Below the pieces are notes generated by a model. The model was given only the letters and a program-made list of their open reading frames with translations, had not been told where the DNA came from and made no database searches. Position numbers and translations under genes: made by a program. A stretch of DNA of 18,247 nucleotides from JAAEQG01 sp043803085. GTDB lineage: Bacteria > Planctomycetota > Phycisphaerae > UBA1845. The DNA is taken from positions 1 through 18,247 of the forward strand of contig JAZDKM010000361.1 of the NCBI GenBank assembly GCA_043803085.1. Reading direction: 5' to 3'. This document shows, in pieces, positions 1 through 6,973 of this stretch. Position 1 is the first letter of the stretch. Each line of letters opens with the position of its first letter.

Positions 1-566
1 TGGTGCTCCTCGTCGAAGATCACCAGCCCGAACTGGGCCCCCATCCGCTCCATGTGGATGTAGGCGCTGTCGTACGTCGTCACCGTGACCGGCCAGATTT
101 CATGCCGTCCGTCGCCGAGGATTCCGGCGTTGAACCCCAAATCCCGAGCGATGCGACGATGCCACTGGTACATCAGATCCCGGATGGGGGCGACAACGAG
201 GCTGGCCACCGCGCAACGGGCCATCGCCGCCAGGGCCACCACCGTTTTTCCAGTCCCGGTGGGCATGATGATCTGGCCGACCCGGCCTGCGGCCTCCCAG
301 GCGGCCAGCGCTTGCTGTTGATCGGGCCGGAGGGTGGGAAGCCCAAGGTGAGGCCAACGGATCGCCCGCGGCGGAGGCAAGGTATCTTGAACCCGCCCAT
401 GAAGGGCACGTCGTACCGCAACATAGTGCCGTGCATGACAGCGCCATTGGCGGGTCCGGGCATCCCACGTGAAGGGTTCTGCCAGCGGCTCTAACGCCCC
501 GGAGACCACCAACGTGCCGCGATCAAAGGCCAGCGTGGGCGGGGTCTGGTTGCTGTGGTTCTCCAC
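1..566 (-). CDS. XPB/SSL2-type DEAH-box helicase, N-terminal part (cut by the window edge)
   Basis: This superfamily 2 DNA helicase is incomplete: only about 188 N-terminal residues lie in the window. The reverse strand, read from a GTG at 564-566, gives an N-terminal segment (FDRGTLVVSG, then FTWDARTRQWR) resembling the damage-recognition region of XPB-like helicases. It is followed by LPTLRPDQQQALAAW (Q-motif-like), Walker A PTGTGKT at about 246-266, VVAPIRDLMYQW (motif Ia), and the Walker B DEEH box at 3-14. A TGA stop lies 24 bases upstream of the GTG in frame, so the start cannot be far off; a GGGGG run sits about 9 bases before it. The gene follows the membrane protein on the same strand by 43 bases and may be co-transcribed. 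Family knowledge points to DNA unwinding in repair or a defence-like role. The helicase call is firm; the XPB subtype is likely but not certain. Confidence 0.85.
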   Translation of the reverse strand, partial: MENHSNQTPPTLAFDRGTLVVSGALEPLAEPFTWDARTRQWRCHARHYVAVRRALHGRVQDTLPPPRAIRWPHLGLPTLRPDQQQALAAWEAAGRVGQIIMPTGTGKTVVALAAMARCAVASLVVAPIRDLMYQWHRRIARDLGFNAGILGDGRHEIWPVTVTTYDSAYIHMERMGAQFGLVIFDEEH

Positions 567-609
567 GGATGGGTGCCCCCAGTAGGGAACTCACGACCCG
601 GCTCCTCGG

Positions 610-1449
610 TCAATGCTGGGGATGCGACAGCGGGGCGGCCGGACACGGGGCCGCGGAAAACTCACCGTGGCAGGCATGCTCGACCCGCTGGTACTCCGCC
701 CTGCTGCGCTTGGTCAACAAGAGCAGCGGAAACACGATGTCGCTCACACAACACGGGACCATCACCGCGACGATGATGAAGAGGAAGATCGTTCCGATCG
801 AATCGATCCAGCCGAGGACCCCGAACGGCCCAATGAGGTAGAAGATGCTCGCCATCGTGGAAACGAAGACGTGCAGCGAGTGCGAGAAGAACGTGCTCCG
901 GCGTACGCCCGGAGACGCCGCCAGCCCGAGGATCACGCCGACGCTCGCAAAAGACAGCACCATCGAGGGATGCTCGATCACGCAGACATGCCACGGCGTG
1001 GATTTGCCCAGGATGGTCAGCGCGAGCTGCGGGATCACGATGTCGCTCAGGCCGCATATGCCGATGGCCCCGATCAGGCCGATGATCACCGTCTTGAGCA
1101 CCCGCCTCTCATACCGCCAGAACATGGCCGTCGTCGCCGCCGCCGAGAACAGCATGTGCACGGGATGGAACAAGTGAAACAGGTTCTGAAACGGATTGGC
1201 ATAAGCATGGCGGTGGGGGCCCCCGGCGGCCTCGTGCAGGTGCTCGGAGGCTTCGACGCCGGCAGGTCCGCCCCCAGCCGACAAAGTCCCCGGTTCGACC
1301 GGCGTCAGAAAGCAGATGATGCCCGCGACGATCAGGCCGATGGCCACCGCGGACACGGAAAAGGGCAGGTGGTGCCCCAATTCCTCGGCCAGCGGCGTGC
1401 GGTTCGTCGCCAGCCCTTTCCCATGAGGATGATCATCGTGCTGATGCAT
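610..1449 (-). CDS. His-rich six-helix membrane protein of unknown function
   Basis: I do not recognise this 279-residue protein. The N-terminus is rich in histidine (H2, H4, H7, H9, H26, H27), a loop at about 70-98 holds seven more, and the C-terminal tail has Cys and His again. Hydrophobic segments lie at about 30-49, 96-111, 119-142, 161-180, 190-213 and 217-245. Two segment ends share a motif: LSDIVIPQLALT at 134-145 and VSDIVFPLLLLT at 235-246, which hints at two related three-helix halves. The ATG has a strong AGGAGG ribosome binding site 6-7 bases upstream. The gene lies 51 bases after a ribbon-helix-helix/zinc-ribbon regulator, so the two are probably one operon. Metal transport or sensing is an inference from the histidines and the neighbour. 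Poly-His ends are common in metal carriers but do not prove the role. Confidence 0.75.
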   Translation of the reverse strand: MHQHDDHPHGKGLATNRTPLAEELGHHLPFSVSAVAIGLIVAGIICFLTPVEPGTLSAGGGPAGVEASEHLHEAAGGPHRHAYANPFQNLFHLFHPVHMLFSAAATTAMFWRYERRVLKTVIIGLIGAIGICGLSDIVIPQLALTILGKSTPWHVCVIEHPSMVLSFASVGVILGLAASPGVRRSTFFSHSLHVFVSTMASIFYLIGPFGVLGWIDSIGTIFLFIIVAVMVPCCVSDIVFPLLLLTKRSRAEYQRVEHACHGEFSAAPCPAAPLSHPQH

Positions 1450-1500
1450 AGGGCAACCTCCTCAACGGCCGGTCTGGCTCGCCCTGCGTCGTGCCAGCCG

Positions 1501-1797
1501 CTACGGTGAGCGCTGCCGGCGTCGGTGCAGGCTGGGCTTTGCTTCGTGCGAACAAACCAGATGCCACCCGTGGCATTCCCCGCACTCGCGCATGGCATGG
1601 TCCTCGGCGAACAACTGCCAGTGCGTCTTTTGCTCGGGAGTCAGAATCCCCGTGCCCTGGCATAGCGGGCAAACGTTGTCCAGCGCCGCCAGGATCGCCG
1701 CTCGGATAAAGGCGGAGCGGTTGGGCATGGCCTCCAGCGCCTCCCTGAGCGACGCTTCCGCCTTGAAGGTGACGATGGCTTGCTTGTTTGGGGGCAT
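1501..1797 (-). CDS. CopG-type ribbon-helix-helix regulator with C-terminal zinc ribbon
   Basis: This small protein (98 residues from the ATG at 1797) is probably a DNA-binding repressor. Residues 6-39 fit a ribbon-helix-helix fold: a short beta strand (AIVTF), then the helices ASLREALEAM and SAFIRAAILAAL with a PNRS turn. The C-terminal half carries C43-x2-C46, C72-x2-C75 and C82 plus His residues (CPLCQGTG, CGECHGWHLVC), which looks like a zinc-binding site. I recall similar RHH plus CPLC proteins beside metal transporter genes, but this is family memory, not a search. The ATG at 1797 is preferred because GGAGAAGGTG lies just upstream; an in-frame GTG at 1818 would add seven residues but has no visible ribosome binding site. 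The gene leads the minus-strand operon and may autoregulate it in response to a metal ion. Confidence 0.8.
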   Translation of the reverse strand: MPPNKQAIVTFKAEASLREALEAMPNRSAFIRAAILAALDNVCPLCQGTGILTPEQKTHWQLFAEDHAMRECGECHGWHLVCSHEAKPSLHRRRQRSP

Positions 1798-1868
1798 AAG
1801 GGTCAGCACCTTCTCCACTACGGCACGCGACCGGCCTACCCGGCAAGCGCGCCCGGCTCGGCCACTGG

Positions 1869-1896
1869 ATTATGACTTCGTATTACCGCGTGTCAA
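1869..1896 (-). promoter_or_regulatory. Sigma70-type promoter for the RHH regulator operon
   Basis: On the minus strand a perfect -35 box TTGACA (1891-1896) is followed after 16 bases by CATAAT (1869-1874), a 5/6 match to the -10 box. Transcription would start near 1862 and leave about 65 bases before the ATG at 1797. The spacer is AT-rich and weakly dyad-like (TATGAC, TTC, GTATTA on the plus strand), so it could be the regulator's own operator; that part is weak. The gene-free stretch 1819-2071 between the divergent operons otherwise shows only the candidate promoter at 2022-2050. Confidence 0.65.
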
Positions 1897-2021
1897 GCCC
1901 CCGGACGAATGCGAATCTGCTCCCCCCGCCCGCTGGCTCGCCCTCTCCGTGCGTTGAAAGCAGGAAGTTCTAGATGGGGAAGAATTCGTTTGCGGAATCG
2001 CTGACGCAAAGCCGGCTCCCA

Positions 2022-2050
2022 TTGTTGTGTTCTTGCAGCCGGAGTAAAAT
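2022..2050 (+). promoter_or_regulatory. Candidate promoter for the zinc-ribbon gene and hydroxylase cluster
   Basis: TTGTTG (2022-2027) and TAAAAT (2045-2050) are spaced by 17 bases. The start of transcription would fall near 2057, just ahead of the GGAGG ribosome binding site at 2061-2065 and the GTG start at 2072. The -10 box is a good match and the -35 box a partial one. Confidence 0.4.
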
Positions 2051-2071
2051 TACAAACCTCGGAGGCCTTGT

Positions 2072-2926
2072 GTGGACGGACCATCCCCGCCAGCCCGGCA
2101 AGTGCAGAACAACGCCCGAGCCCAGGCTCTCGGTGCGGACTTCTCCAAGCTCAGCGTGGTGGAACTGGGCGCCCGGCGCGGGATCGGCCCGTTGAGCCCC
2201 GTCGGCGAGATGGTGTGGCATGGCGAAGCCCGTCCCTGCGTGTCGTGCGGGCAACTGGTGCGGCGGACCGCGTCGCGCTGTGACTATTGCGGGCAGTTGC
2301 TCAGCGGCGAGATGATCCAACAAATGCGTAAGCACAGCGGTCCGTGGTACGTACTGGAGCACGTGCGCCCGTTCCCGGGCGTCTCCAAAGAGCGACTCGT
2401 GCTCCAGATTCGGCGCGGCGTGCTGACGGCCACCACCATCCTCCGCGGGCCCAGCACGCACCATCAATGGCGGTTTGCCGCCGAAACGCCGGGACTGAGC
2501 AAGTACCTCGGCTCATGCTGGGCGTGTCAGGCCACCGTACACGAGGATGACACCGCCTGCCCGGTGTGCCGGCAAAACCTGGACAGCGACGGCGAGGAGG
2601 TGCTGATCGAGGGCGACGAAACCCTAAAACCGCCCGCCGGAGAACTCGAACAACTTAAGGCAGCGGTCCAGTCGGCCGCGTCCCGCCCGCGAGCTGCCGA
2701 TGTGCCGGCCCAAATCGGCAAGGTCCCGGCGCGGTGGATTGTCGCGGCCCTGGTGGTGTTGCTCGTGGCCGTTGTGTACTTTGTGGCCCGGGCGCGCACG
2801 AACGGGCGGACCCATCCCCCCAGCGAGGCCTCGGACTCTGCCCCACTGGTGCTGCCACAGGCGCCGGGGGCAAAACCGGCTGCCCCGCCTGATCCGGACG
2901 GACGCGCCCCCGCCCCAGGCGACTGA
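2072..2926 (+). CDS. Membrane-anchored protein with two zinc ribbons and a GYF-like domain
   Basis: This 284-residue protein has no function I can name. It starts at a GTG with GGAGG six bases upstream. C56-x2-C59 with C70-x2-C73 forms the first zinc ribbon (CVSCGQ, CDYCGQ). Residues about 90-147 (PWYVLEHVRPF, RRGVLTATTILRGPS, HQWRFAAETPGLSKYLG) resemble a GYF_2-like domain, which usually reads W-Y-x and then 'leg-of-threshold' residues. C149-x2-C152 with C163-x2-C166 forms the second ribbon. A single membrane helix lies at about 222-239 and is followed by a Pro/Ala-rich tail of about 45 residues. Topology would put the zinc ribbons in the cytoplasm and the tail outside. It ends only 15 bases before the hydroxylase FAD subunit and is probably co-transcribed with it. 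A role in redox-enzyme handling is possible but unsupported. Confidence 0.75.
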   Translation: MDGPSPPARQVQNNARAQALGADFSKLSVVELGARRGIGPLSPVGEMVWHGEARPCVSCGQLVRRTASRCDYCGQLLSGEMIQQMRKHSGPWYVLEHVRPFPGVSKERLVLQIRRGVLTATTILRGPSTHHQWRFAAETPGLSKYLGSCWACQATVHEDDTACPVCRQNLDSDGEEVLIEGDETLKPPAGELEQLKAAVQSAASRPRAADVPAQIGKVPARWIVAALVVLLVAVVYFVARARTNGRTHPPSEASDSAPLVLPQAPGAKPAAPPDPDGRAPAPGD

Positions 2927-2941
2927 CCGGAGAGAGTTCGC

Positions 2942-3745
2942 ATGTTCTACCAGCCCCGGACCCTGCAAGAAGCGCTGGAGCTTCGCGGCCGACTCCGGGA
3001 TGACGCCGTGGTGGTCAACGGCGGCACCGACGTACTGGTGGGCATGAACCACGGCACGCTCCGCCCGCGCAGCTTTCTGGACCTCTCCCACCTCCGCGAT
3101 TTCAACCTTATCGAGCGGGACAACGGCTGGCTGGGTCTCGGGGCCGGCACCACCTTCGCCCAACTCGGACGCTTGGAGATCAAGTGCCTGCGCGAAGCGG
3201 CCTTGTCCGTCGGCGGGCCGCAGATTCGCAACGCCGGCACCATTGGCGGCAACCTGGTCACCGCCTCGCCCGCCGGCGACGGGATAGTGGCCCTCTTGGC
3301 CCTGGAGGCGCAGGTGGAGGTCGCCAGCGCCGCCCGGGGCCCGCGCTGGCTCGACCTCAACGAGGAGTGGTTCCTGGCCTATCGCAAGACGGCGCTGCAG
3401 GACGACGAGCTGGTCACGCACCTGCGCCTGCGCGCCGATTTCGAGACCGCCTGGTACAAGATCGGCAAACGCGGGGCGGTCAACATCAGCCTCGTGTGTT
3501 GCGCGGTGGGCCGATCGCCGGAGGGCCGCTACGACCTCGCCTTCGGCAGCGTCGCCTTTCGACCGATCCGGGCTCCCAAGGCCGAGCAGTTGCTGGAGGG
3601 GCACACCTTGACCGACGAAGTGATCGCCCAAGCCGCCGAAGGCGTGATGCAGGAGGTTTCGCCCATCGACGATCACCGTGCCGGGGCGGCCTACCGCCGG
3701 GCCATGTGCGGCGTGCTCACCCGGCGGCTGCTACGGGAATTGTAG
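2942..3745 (+). CDS. Molybdenum hydroxylase, FAD-binding (medium) subunit
   Basis: This 267-residue protein is the FAD subunit of a xanthine dehydrogenase/CO dehydrogenase family enzyme and passes electrons between FAD and the [2Fe-2S] subunit. Both FAD motifs of the family are present: NGGTDVLVG at residues 26-34 and RNAGTIGGNLVTASPAGD at 96-113. Length is normal for the free-standing subunit, and there is no extra 4Fe-4S insertion. The ATG has GGAGAG about seven bases upstream. The [2Fe-2S] and Mo subunits follow on the same strand, giving the order medium, small, large as in cox-like clusters. The TAG stop (3743-3745) directly abuts a REP-like hairpin. Substrate cannot be read from this subunit. 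Confidence 0.93.
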   Translation: MFYQPRTLQEALELRGRLRDDAVVVNGGTDVLVGMNHGTLRPRSFLDLSHLRDFNLIERDNGWLGLGAGTTFAQLGRLEIKCLREAALSVGGPQIRNAGTIGGNLVTASPAGDGIVALLALEAQVEVASAARGPRWLDLNEEWFLAYRKTALQDDELVTHLRLRADFETAWYKIGKRGAVNISLVCCAVGRSPEGRYDLAFGSVAFRPIRAPKAEQLLEGHTLTDEVIAQAAEGVMQEVSPIDDHRAGAAYRRAMCGVLTRRLLREL

Positions 3746-3832
3746 GTCGGGTCATCGACCCGACACGGGAGGAATGACCGGCTGGAAAGCCGGTCCCACA
3801 GACTGTAGGTCGGGTCCGATGACCCGACTTAC
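3746..3832. repeat. Cluster of three REP-like hairpins
   Basis: Three perfect hairpins fill the gap between the FAD and [2Fe-2S] subunit genes. Hairpin A1 is GTCGGGTC, loop ATC, GACCCGAC (3746-3764). Hairpin B is GACCGGCT, loop GGAA, AGCCGGTC (3776-3795), with a GNRA-type loop. Hairpin A2 (3805-3832) has a 12-bp stem including one G-U pair and a CGAT loop. A1 and A2 share the motif TGTAGGTCGGG. Related A and B elements recur at 13879-13958, so this is a dispersed family. A role in mRNA stability or differential subunit expression is plausible. No U-tract follows, so it is not a classical terminator. Confidence 0.75.
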
Positions 3833-3848
3833 GCGATGAGTTTCCACC

Positions 3849-4388
3849 GTGCAACACGCAACCCATGACCATACGGCGGCCTGCTTCGAGCCACCGGCGT
3901 GCTTCCGCCTTCGTTGTACGATCAACGGTCGGCCGGTAGACCGCGACGTGGCCGTGGATCGCTCGCTATTGTCTTTCCTGCGTGATGACCTCGGCCTGAC
4001 CGGCACGAAGGGCTCGTGTCTGGAGGGCGAGTGCGGTAGTTGCACCGTGCTGATCGACGGGGTGCCGTTCAACAGTTGTATGATGCTCGCCGGCCAGGTG
4101 CAGGGCCGCAAGGTCGTCACCATCGAAGGCTTGGCGCATGACGGCCGGCTCGCCATCCTCCAGGAGAAGTTCCTCGAGGCGGGAGCGGCCCAATGCGGCT
4201 ATTGTACGCCGGGACTGATTATGGCGGCCCAAGCCCTCCTTCAGGAGAATCCCGCCCTCACCGAGGAGCAGCTTATCAAGGGCATCGAGGCCAACCTCTG
4301 CCGCTGCACCGGCTATAGTTCGATTTTGGAGGCGCTGCGCAACGCCCAGCGGGAAATGGAGAATGGAGAATGGAGAATGGAGAATTAA
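3849..4388 (+). CDS. Molybdenum hydroxylase, [2Fe-2S] (small) subunit
   Basis: This 179-residue ferredoxin-like subunit relays electrons between the Mo centre and FAD. All eight cluster-binding cysteines are present: C57, C62, C65 and C77 for the plant-type cluster (GSCLEGECGSC), then C116, C119, C151 and C153 for the helical cluster (QCGYC, NLCRC). It starts at a GTG with only a weak upstream site; about 18 residues precede the domain, so the true start could lie slightly downstream. The last 10 or so residues (MENGEWRMEN) are encoded by the left arm of a heptamer repeat, which also supplies the TAA stop. The natural domain ends near residue 165, so the repeat probably inserted at the 3' end without harming function. 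Confidence 0.93.
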   Translation: MQHATHDHTAACFEPPACFRLRCTINGRPVDRDVAVDRSLLSFLRDDLGLTGTKGSCLEGECGSCTVLIDGVPFNSCMMLAGQVQGRKVVTIEGLAHDGRLAILQEKFLEAGAAQCGYCTPGLIMAAQALLQENPALTEEQLIKGIEANLCRCTGYSSILEALRNAQREMENGEWRMEN

Positions 4389-4473
4389 GATCGCGCCATC
4401 GAGAGTTCCCAGCCTTAAGCAGGCGCGGAGATGCCGCTCTGAATTCTCCATTCTCCATTCTCCATTCTCCATT
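4355..4473. repeat. Perfect 32-bp inverted repeat made of TGGAGAA heptamers
   Basis: Four-plus tandem copies of the heptamer TGGAGAA form the left arm (4355-4386). The exact reverse complement forms the right arm (4442-4473). The arms are separated by 55 bases that contain a smaller nested stem (CGCGCC 4392-4397, GGCGCG 4422-4427). In mRNA this would fold into a very stable hairpin between the [2Fe-2S] and Mo subunit genes. The left arm codes for the C-terminus and stop of the small subunit. It could be a miniature mobile element or a regulatory hairpin. Confidence 0.9.
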
Positions 4474-4493
4474 CGCGTAGGGGAGACACACTC

Positions 4494-6833
4494 ATGACCC
4501 CAACGTCGCAGCGGCCGAATTCTGCCGCCGCCCCGCCGTTGGCCGGACAGTCCTGCCGTCGGATCGACGGGGCCGAGAAAGTCACGGGCCAAGCCCTTTA
4601 CGGCGCCGACTTGTTCCCCAAACAGGCCGCCTTGTTCATCAAAGTGGTCCGCTCGGCCGAAGCCCATGCCAACGTGCTGTCCATCGACACGTTCAAGGCC
4701 CTGGCCCTGGACGGCGTGGTCGGCGTGTATACGCACAAAGACGTGGGCGGCACCAACCGCCACGGTCTGATCCGGCGCGACCACCCCGTTCTAGTGGAAG
4801 ACCGCGTACGCTATCGGGGCGACGCCGTCGCGCTGGTCCTCGCCCGGTCCGAACGCATCGCGGAAATCGCCTGCAGTCTGGTGGAGGTCCGCTACGAGAA
4901 GCTGCCGGTCATCGCTACCATCGACGAAGCCCTGGCCCCCGACGCGCCGCGCATCCATCCCGGCGGCAACGTCATGGGCGACAAACGCATCCGCAAGGGC
5001 GACGTGGAGGCAGCGCTCAAGGCCTCCGACGTGGTGGTCAGTGATATCTTCCAAACCCAGACCACGGACCACGCCTTCCTCGACCTCGAAGCCGGCGTGG
5101 CCCACTGGGATGGCACGCGGCTCACGATTCAGGCCCCCGGGCAGTGGATCCACGAGGAACGCCGCCTGATCGCGCTCGCCGTCGGCCTCGAGCCCGAACA
5201 CATCCGCATCATCCAGCCCTGCACCGGCGGGGCGTTCGGCGGCCGCGAGGACATCAGCATCCAGATTCACCTGGCCGTCGTCGCCTTGCACCATCCGGGC
5301 CGGACCATCGCCCTGCGCTACAGCAGGTCCGAGTCGATGATCGCCCGCCACAAGCGCCACGCCCTGCGCATCCACTACACGCTCGGGGCCGAACGCGATG
5401 GGACCCTCACCGCGGCCAAGGTCGCGGTCTACTCCGACGAGGGCGCCTACGCCTCGACGGGCATCGCGGTGATGCGCAAAGCCTCCAGCCACGCGACCGG
5501 ACCTTTCCGCGTGCCCAACGTCAGCGTCGACGTCTACGGGGTGCACACCAATAACAACCCCACAGGTGCGATGCGCGGCTTTGGCGCCTGCCAGATGGCC
5601 ATCGCCTACAACGGCATGATGGAGCGGCTCGCCCGGGCCCTGAAGATGGACCGCGTTGAGCTGGTCATAAAGAACCTTATCAACAGCGGCGAAGAGGTCA
5701 CCACCGCCCAGCACGTACCCGACGTGACCGTGAAGGACTGCCTCCAGACTGCACTGCACCAGTTCCGCAGCCGACCCTATCCGAATGCTCCGCTGCCGGC
5801 GTACCTGAAGCGCGGTTGGGGCCTCAGCGTCATGTGCTTCGGCCTGGGGTACGGCGATGGGTTCCCGGATTGCAGCCGAGCACGGGTGGCGATCGACGAA
5901 AGCGGCCTCATCACCGTCTACACCGGCGGGGTGGACGTCGGCCAGGGCTTCCTCAACATGGTCGCCCAGATCGCCGGCACCGAGCTGGCCGCCAACCTCG
6001 ACCACCTCCGCGTTGTGGCCGCCGACACCGCCCGCACCGACGAGTCCGGCTCCTCCTCCGCCACCCGTCAGACCTACTTCACCGGCAACGCGGTACGCAT
6101 GGCCGCCAGCGAGCTCAAGGAGCAACTCCTCGACATCGCCGGCAAACATCTGCGCGTTCACCCGCACGAAATCTCGTTGGGACCCGGCGGCCCGCAGGAC
6201 ACTTCCGGCTTCGCCTGCGAGACGGCCAACCCGGCCAACCGCGTGTCGCTCCGCGATCTGGTCGTCGAGGGTCGCCGGCGCGGCTACGAGTTGGAGGCGT
6301 CGGCCTTGTTCAAGCCGCGCACCGTCCCGGAGGACCCCAATACCGGCAAGAGCCCCAAAGCGTTCATCACCTACTTGTTCGGGGCCCACGTCTCGCAGGT
6401 GCTGGTCGACGTCGAGACTGGTGAGATCCGTGTGGAGCGACATATTGCCTGTCACGACGTGGGCAAAGCCATCAATCCCCAGTCGGTCCGCGGGCAGATC
6501 GCCGGCGGCGTCGCCCAGGGCATCGGGATGGCCCTCATGGAAGAGGTGGTCATGCGCGACGGCCGACTGATGAACCCCGGTTTCACCGACTACATCGTGC
6601 CGACGGTCAAAGACGTGCCGCCGGTGGAAGCGCTCATCCTCGAGCATGACGACCCCGGCGGGCCGTTCGGCGCCCACGGCATCGGCGAGCCGCCGCTTAT
6701 CGGTGCGGTACCGGCAGTGTTGTCCGCGATCTACGACGCGACCGGCGCGGCCCCCGCCAAGCTGCCCTGCACTCCCGAGAACGTGTGGCTCATGCTGAAC
6801 GACCCCGCCCGCCGCGGCGATTTCGTGGCTTGA
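4494..6833 (+). CDS. Molybdenum hydroxylase, large (Mo-cofactor) subunit, xanthine dehydrogenase-like
   Basis: This 779-residue catalytic subunit hydroxylates an aromatic or aldehyde substrate at a Mo-cytosine/pterin centre. It opens with the family hallmark CRRIDGAEKVTGQALYGADL (about 21-40). It has the Mo-binding loop GGAFGGRED (245-253), the substrate-site arginine motif AMRGFGACQ (359-367, like the FRGFG of xanthine dehydrogenase) and the catalytic glutamate E732 in GIGEPPLIG. The form I carbon monoxide dehydrogenase signature (AYxCSFR) is absent, so a CO dehydrogenase call is not supported; purine, N-heterocycle or aromatic-CoA substrates are possible. A GGGGAGA site lies about eight bases before the ATG. 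No xdhC-like maturation gene or Mo-cofactor gene is visible nearby. Subunit order and full length suggest an intact enzyme. Confidence 0.93.
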   Translation: MTPTSQRPNSAAAPPLAGQSCRRIDGAEKVTGQALYGADLFPKQAALFIKVVRSAEAHANVLSIDTFKALALDGVVGVYTHKDVGGTNRHGLIRRDHPVLVEDRVRYRGDAVALVLARSERIAEIACSLVEVRYEKLPVIATIDEALAPDAPRIHPGGNVMGDKRIRKGDVEAALKASDVVVSDIFQTQTTDHAFLDLEAGVAHWDGTRLTIQAPGQWIHEERRLIALAVGLEPEHIRIIQPCTGGAFGGREDISIQIHLAVVALHHPGRTIALRYSRSESMIARHKRHALRIHYTLGAERDGTLTAAKVAVYSDEGAYASTGIAVMRKASSHATGPFRVPNVSVDVYGVHTNNNPTGAMRGFGACQMAIAYNGMMERLARALKMDRVELVIKNLINSGEEVTTAQHVPDVTVKDCLQTALHQFRSRPYPNAPLPAYLKRGWGLSVMCFGLGYGDGFPDCSRARVAIDESGLITVYTGGVDVGQGFLNMVAQIAGTELAANLDHLRVVAADTARTDESGSSSATRQTYFTGNAVRMAASELKEQLLDIAGKHLRVHPHEISLGPGGPQDTSGFACETANPANRVSLRDLVVEGRRRGYELEASALFKPRTVPEDPNTGKSPKAFITYLFGAHVSQVLVDVETGEIRVERHIACHDVGKAINPQSVRGQIAGGVAQGIGMALMEEVVMRDGRLMNPGFTDYIVPTVKDVPPVEALILEHDDPGGPFGAHGIGEPPLIGAVPAVLSAIYDATGAAPAKLPCTPENVWLMLNDPARRGDFVA

Positions 6834-6913
6834 CCAACCTCTACCGGGCCGAAGATGAGCAGCACCGGTCGGAGGATGCGCCGGTGTGCGGTGCGCTTGC
6901 GGATTCTTCCGAT

Positions 6914-6942
6914 TTGGCGCGGGGTGCCCCAGGGGATATGCT
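6914..6942 (+). promoter_or_regulatory. Candidate promoter for the lipoprotein gene
   Basis: TTGGCG (6914-6919) and TATGCT (6937-6942) are spaced by 17 bases, each matching four of six consensus positions. The predicted start lies about 25 bases before the ATG at 6974. The 140-base gap after the hydroxylase supports an independent promoter. Modest matches keep this tentative. Confidence 0.35.
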
Positions 6943-6973
6943 GAGGCCGTTTTCGACGAGGCCAAGGCCGCAC

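Noticed and set aside
3746..3832. Rho-independent terminator between hydroxylase genes
   Set aside because: The stems are not followed by a T-tract, and the downstream subunit gene should be expressed with the upstream one.
4355..4473. CRISPR-like repeat array
   Set aside because: The units are tandem heptamers without spacers, and the two arms are inverted.
4494..6833. Carbon monoxide dehydrogenase large subunit
   Set aside because: The form I signature AYxCSFR is missing and the loop reads AMRGFGACQ, closer to xanthine dehydrogenase.
4791..6965. Long open frame on the minus strand
   Set aside because: It is antisense to the Mo hydroxylase large subunit, lacks any recognisable domain and has the Arg/Gly/Ala-rich look of a GC-rich shadow frame.
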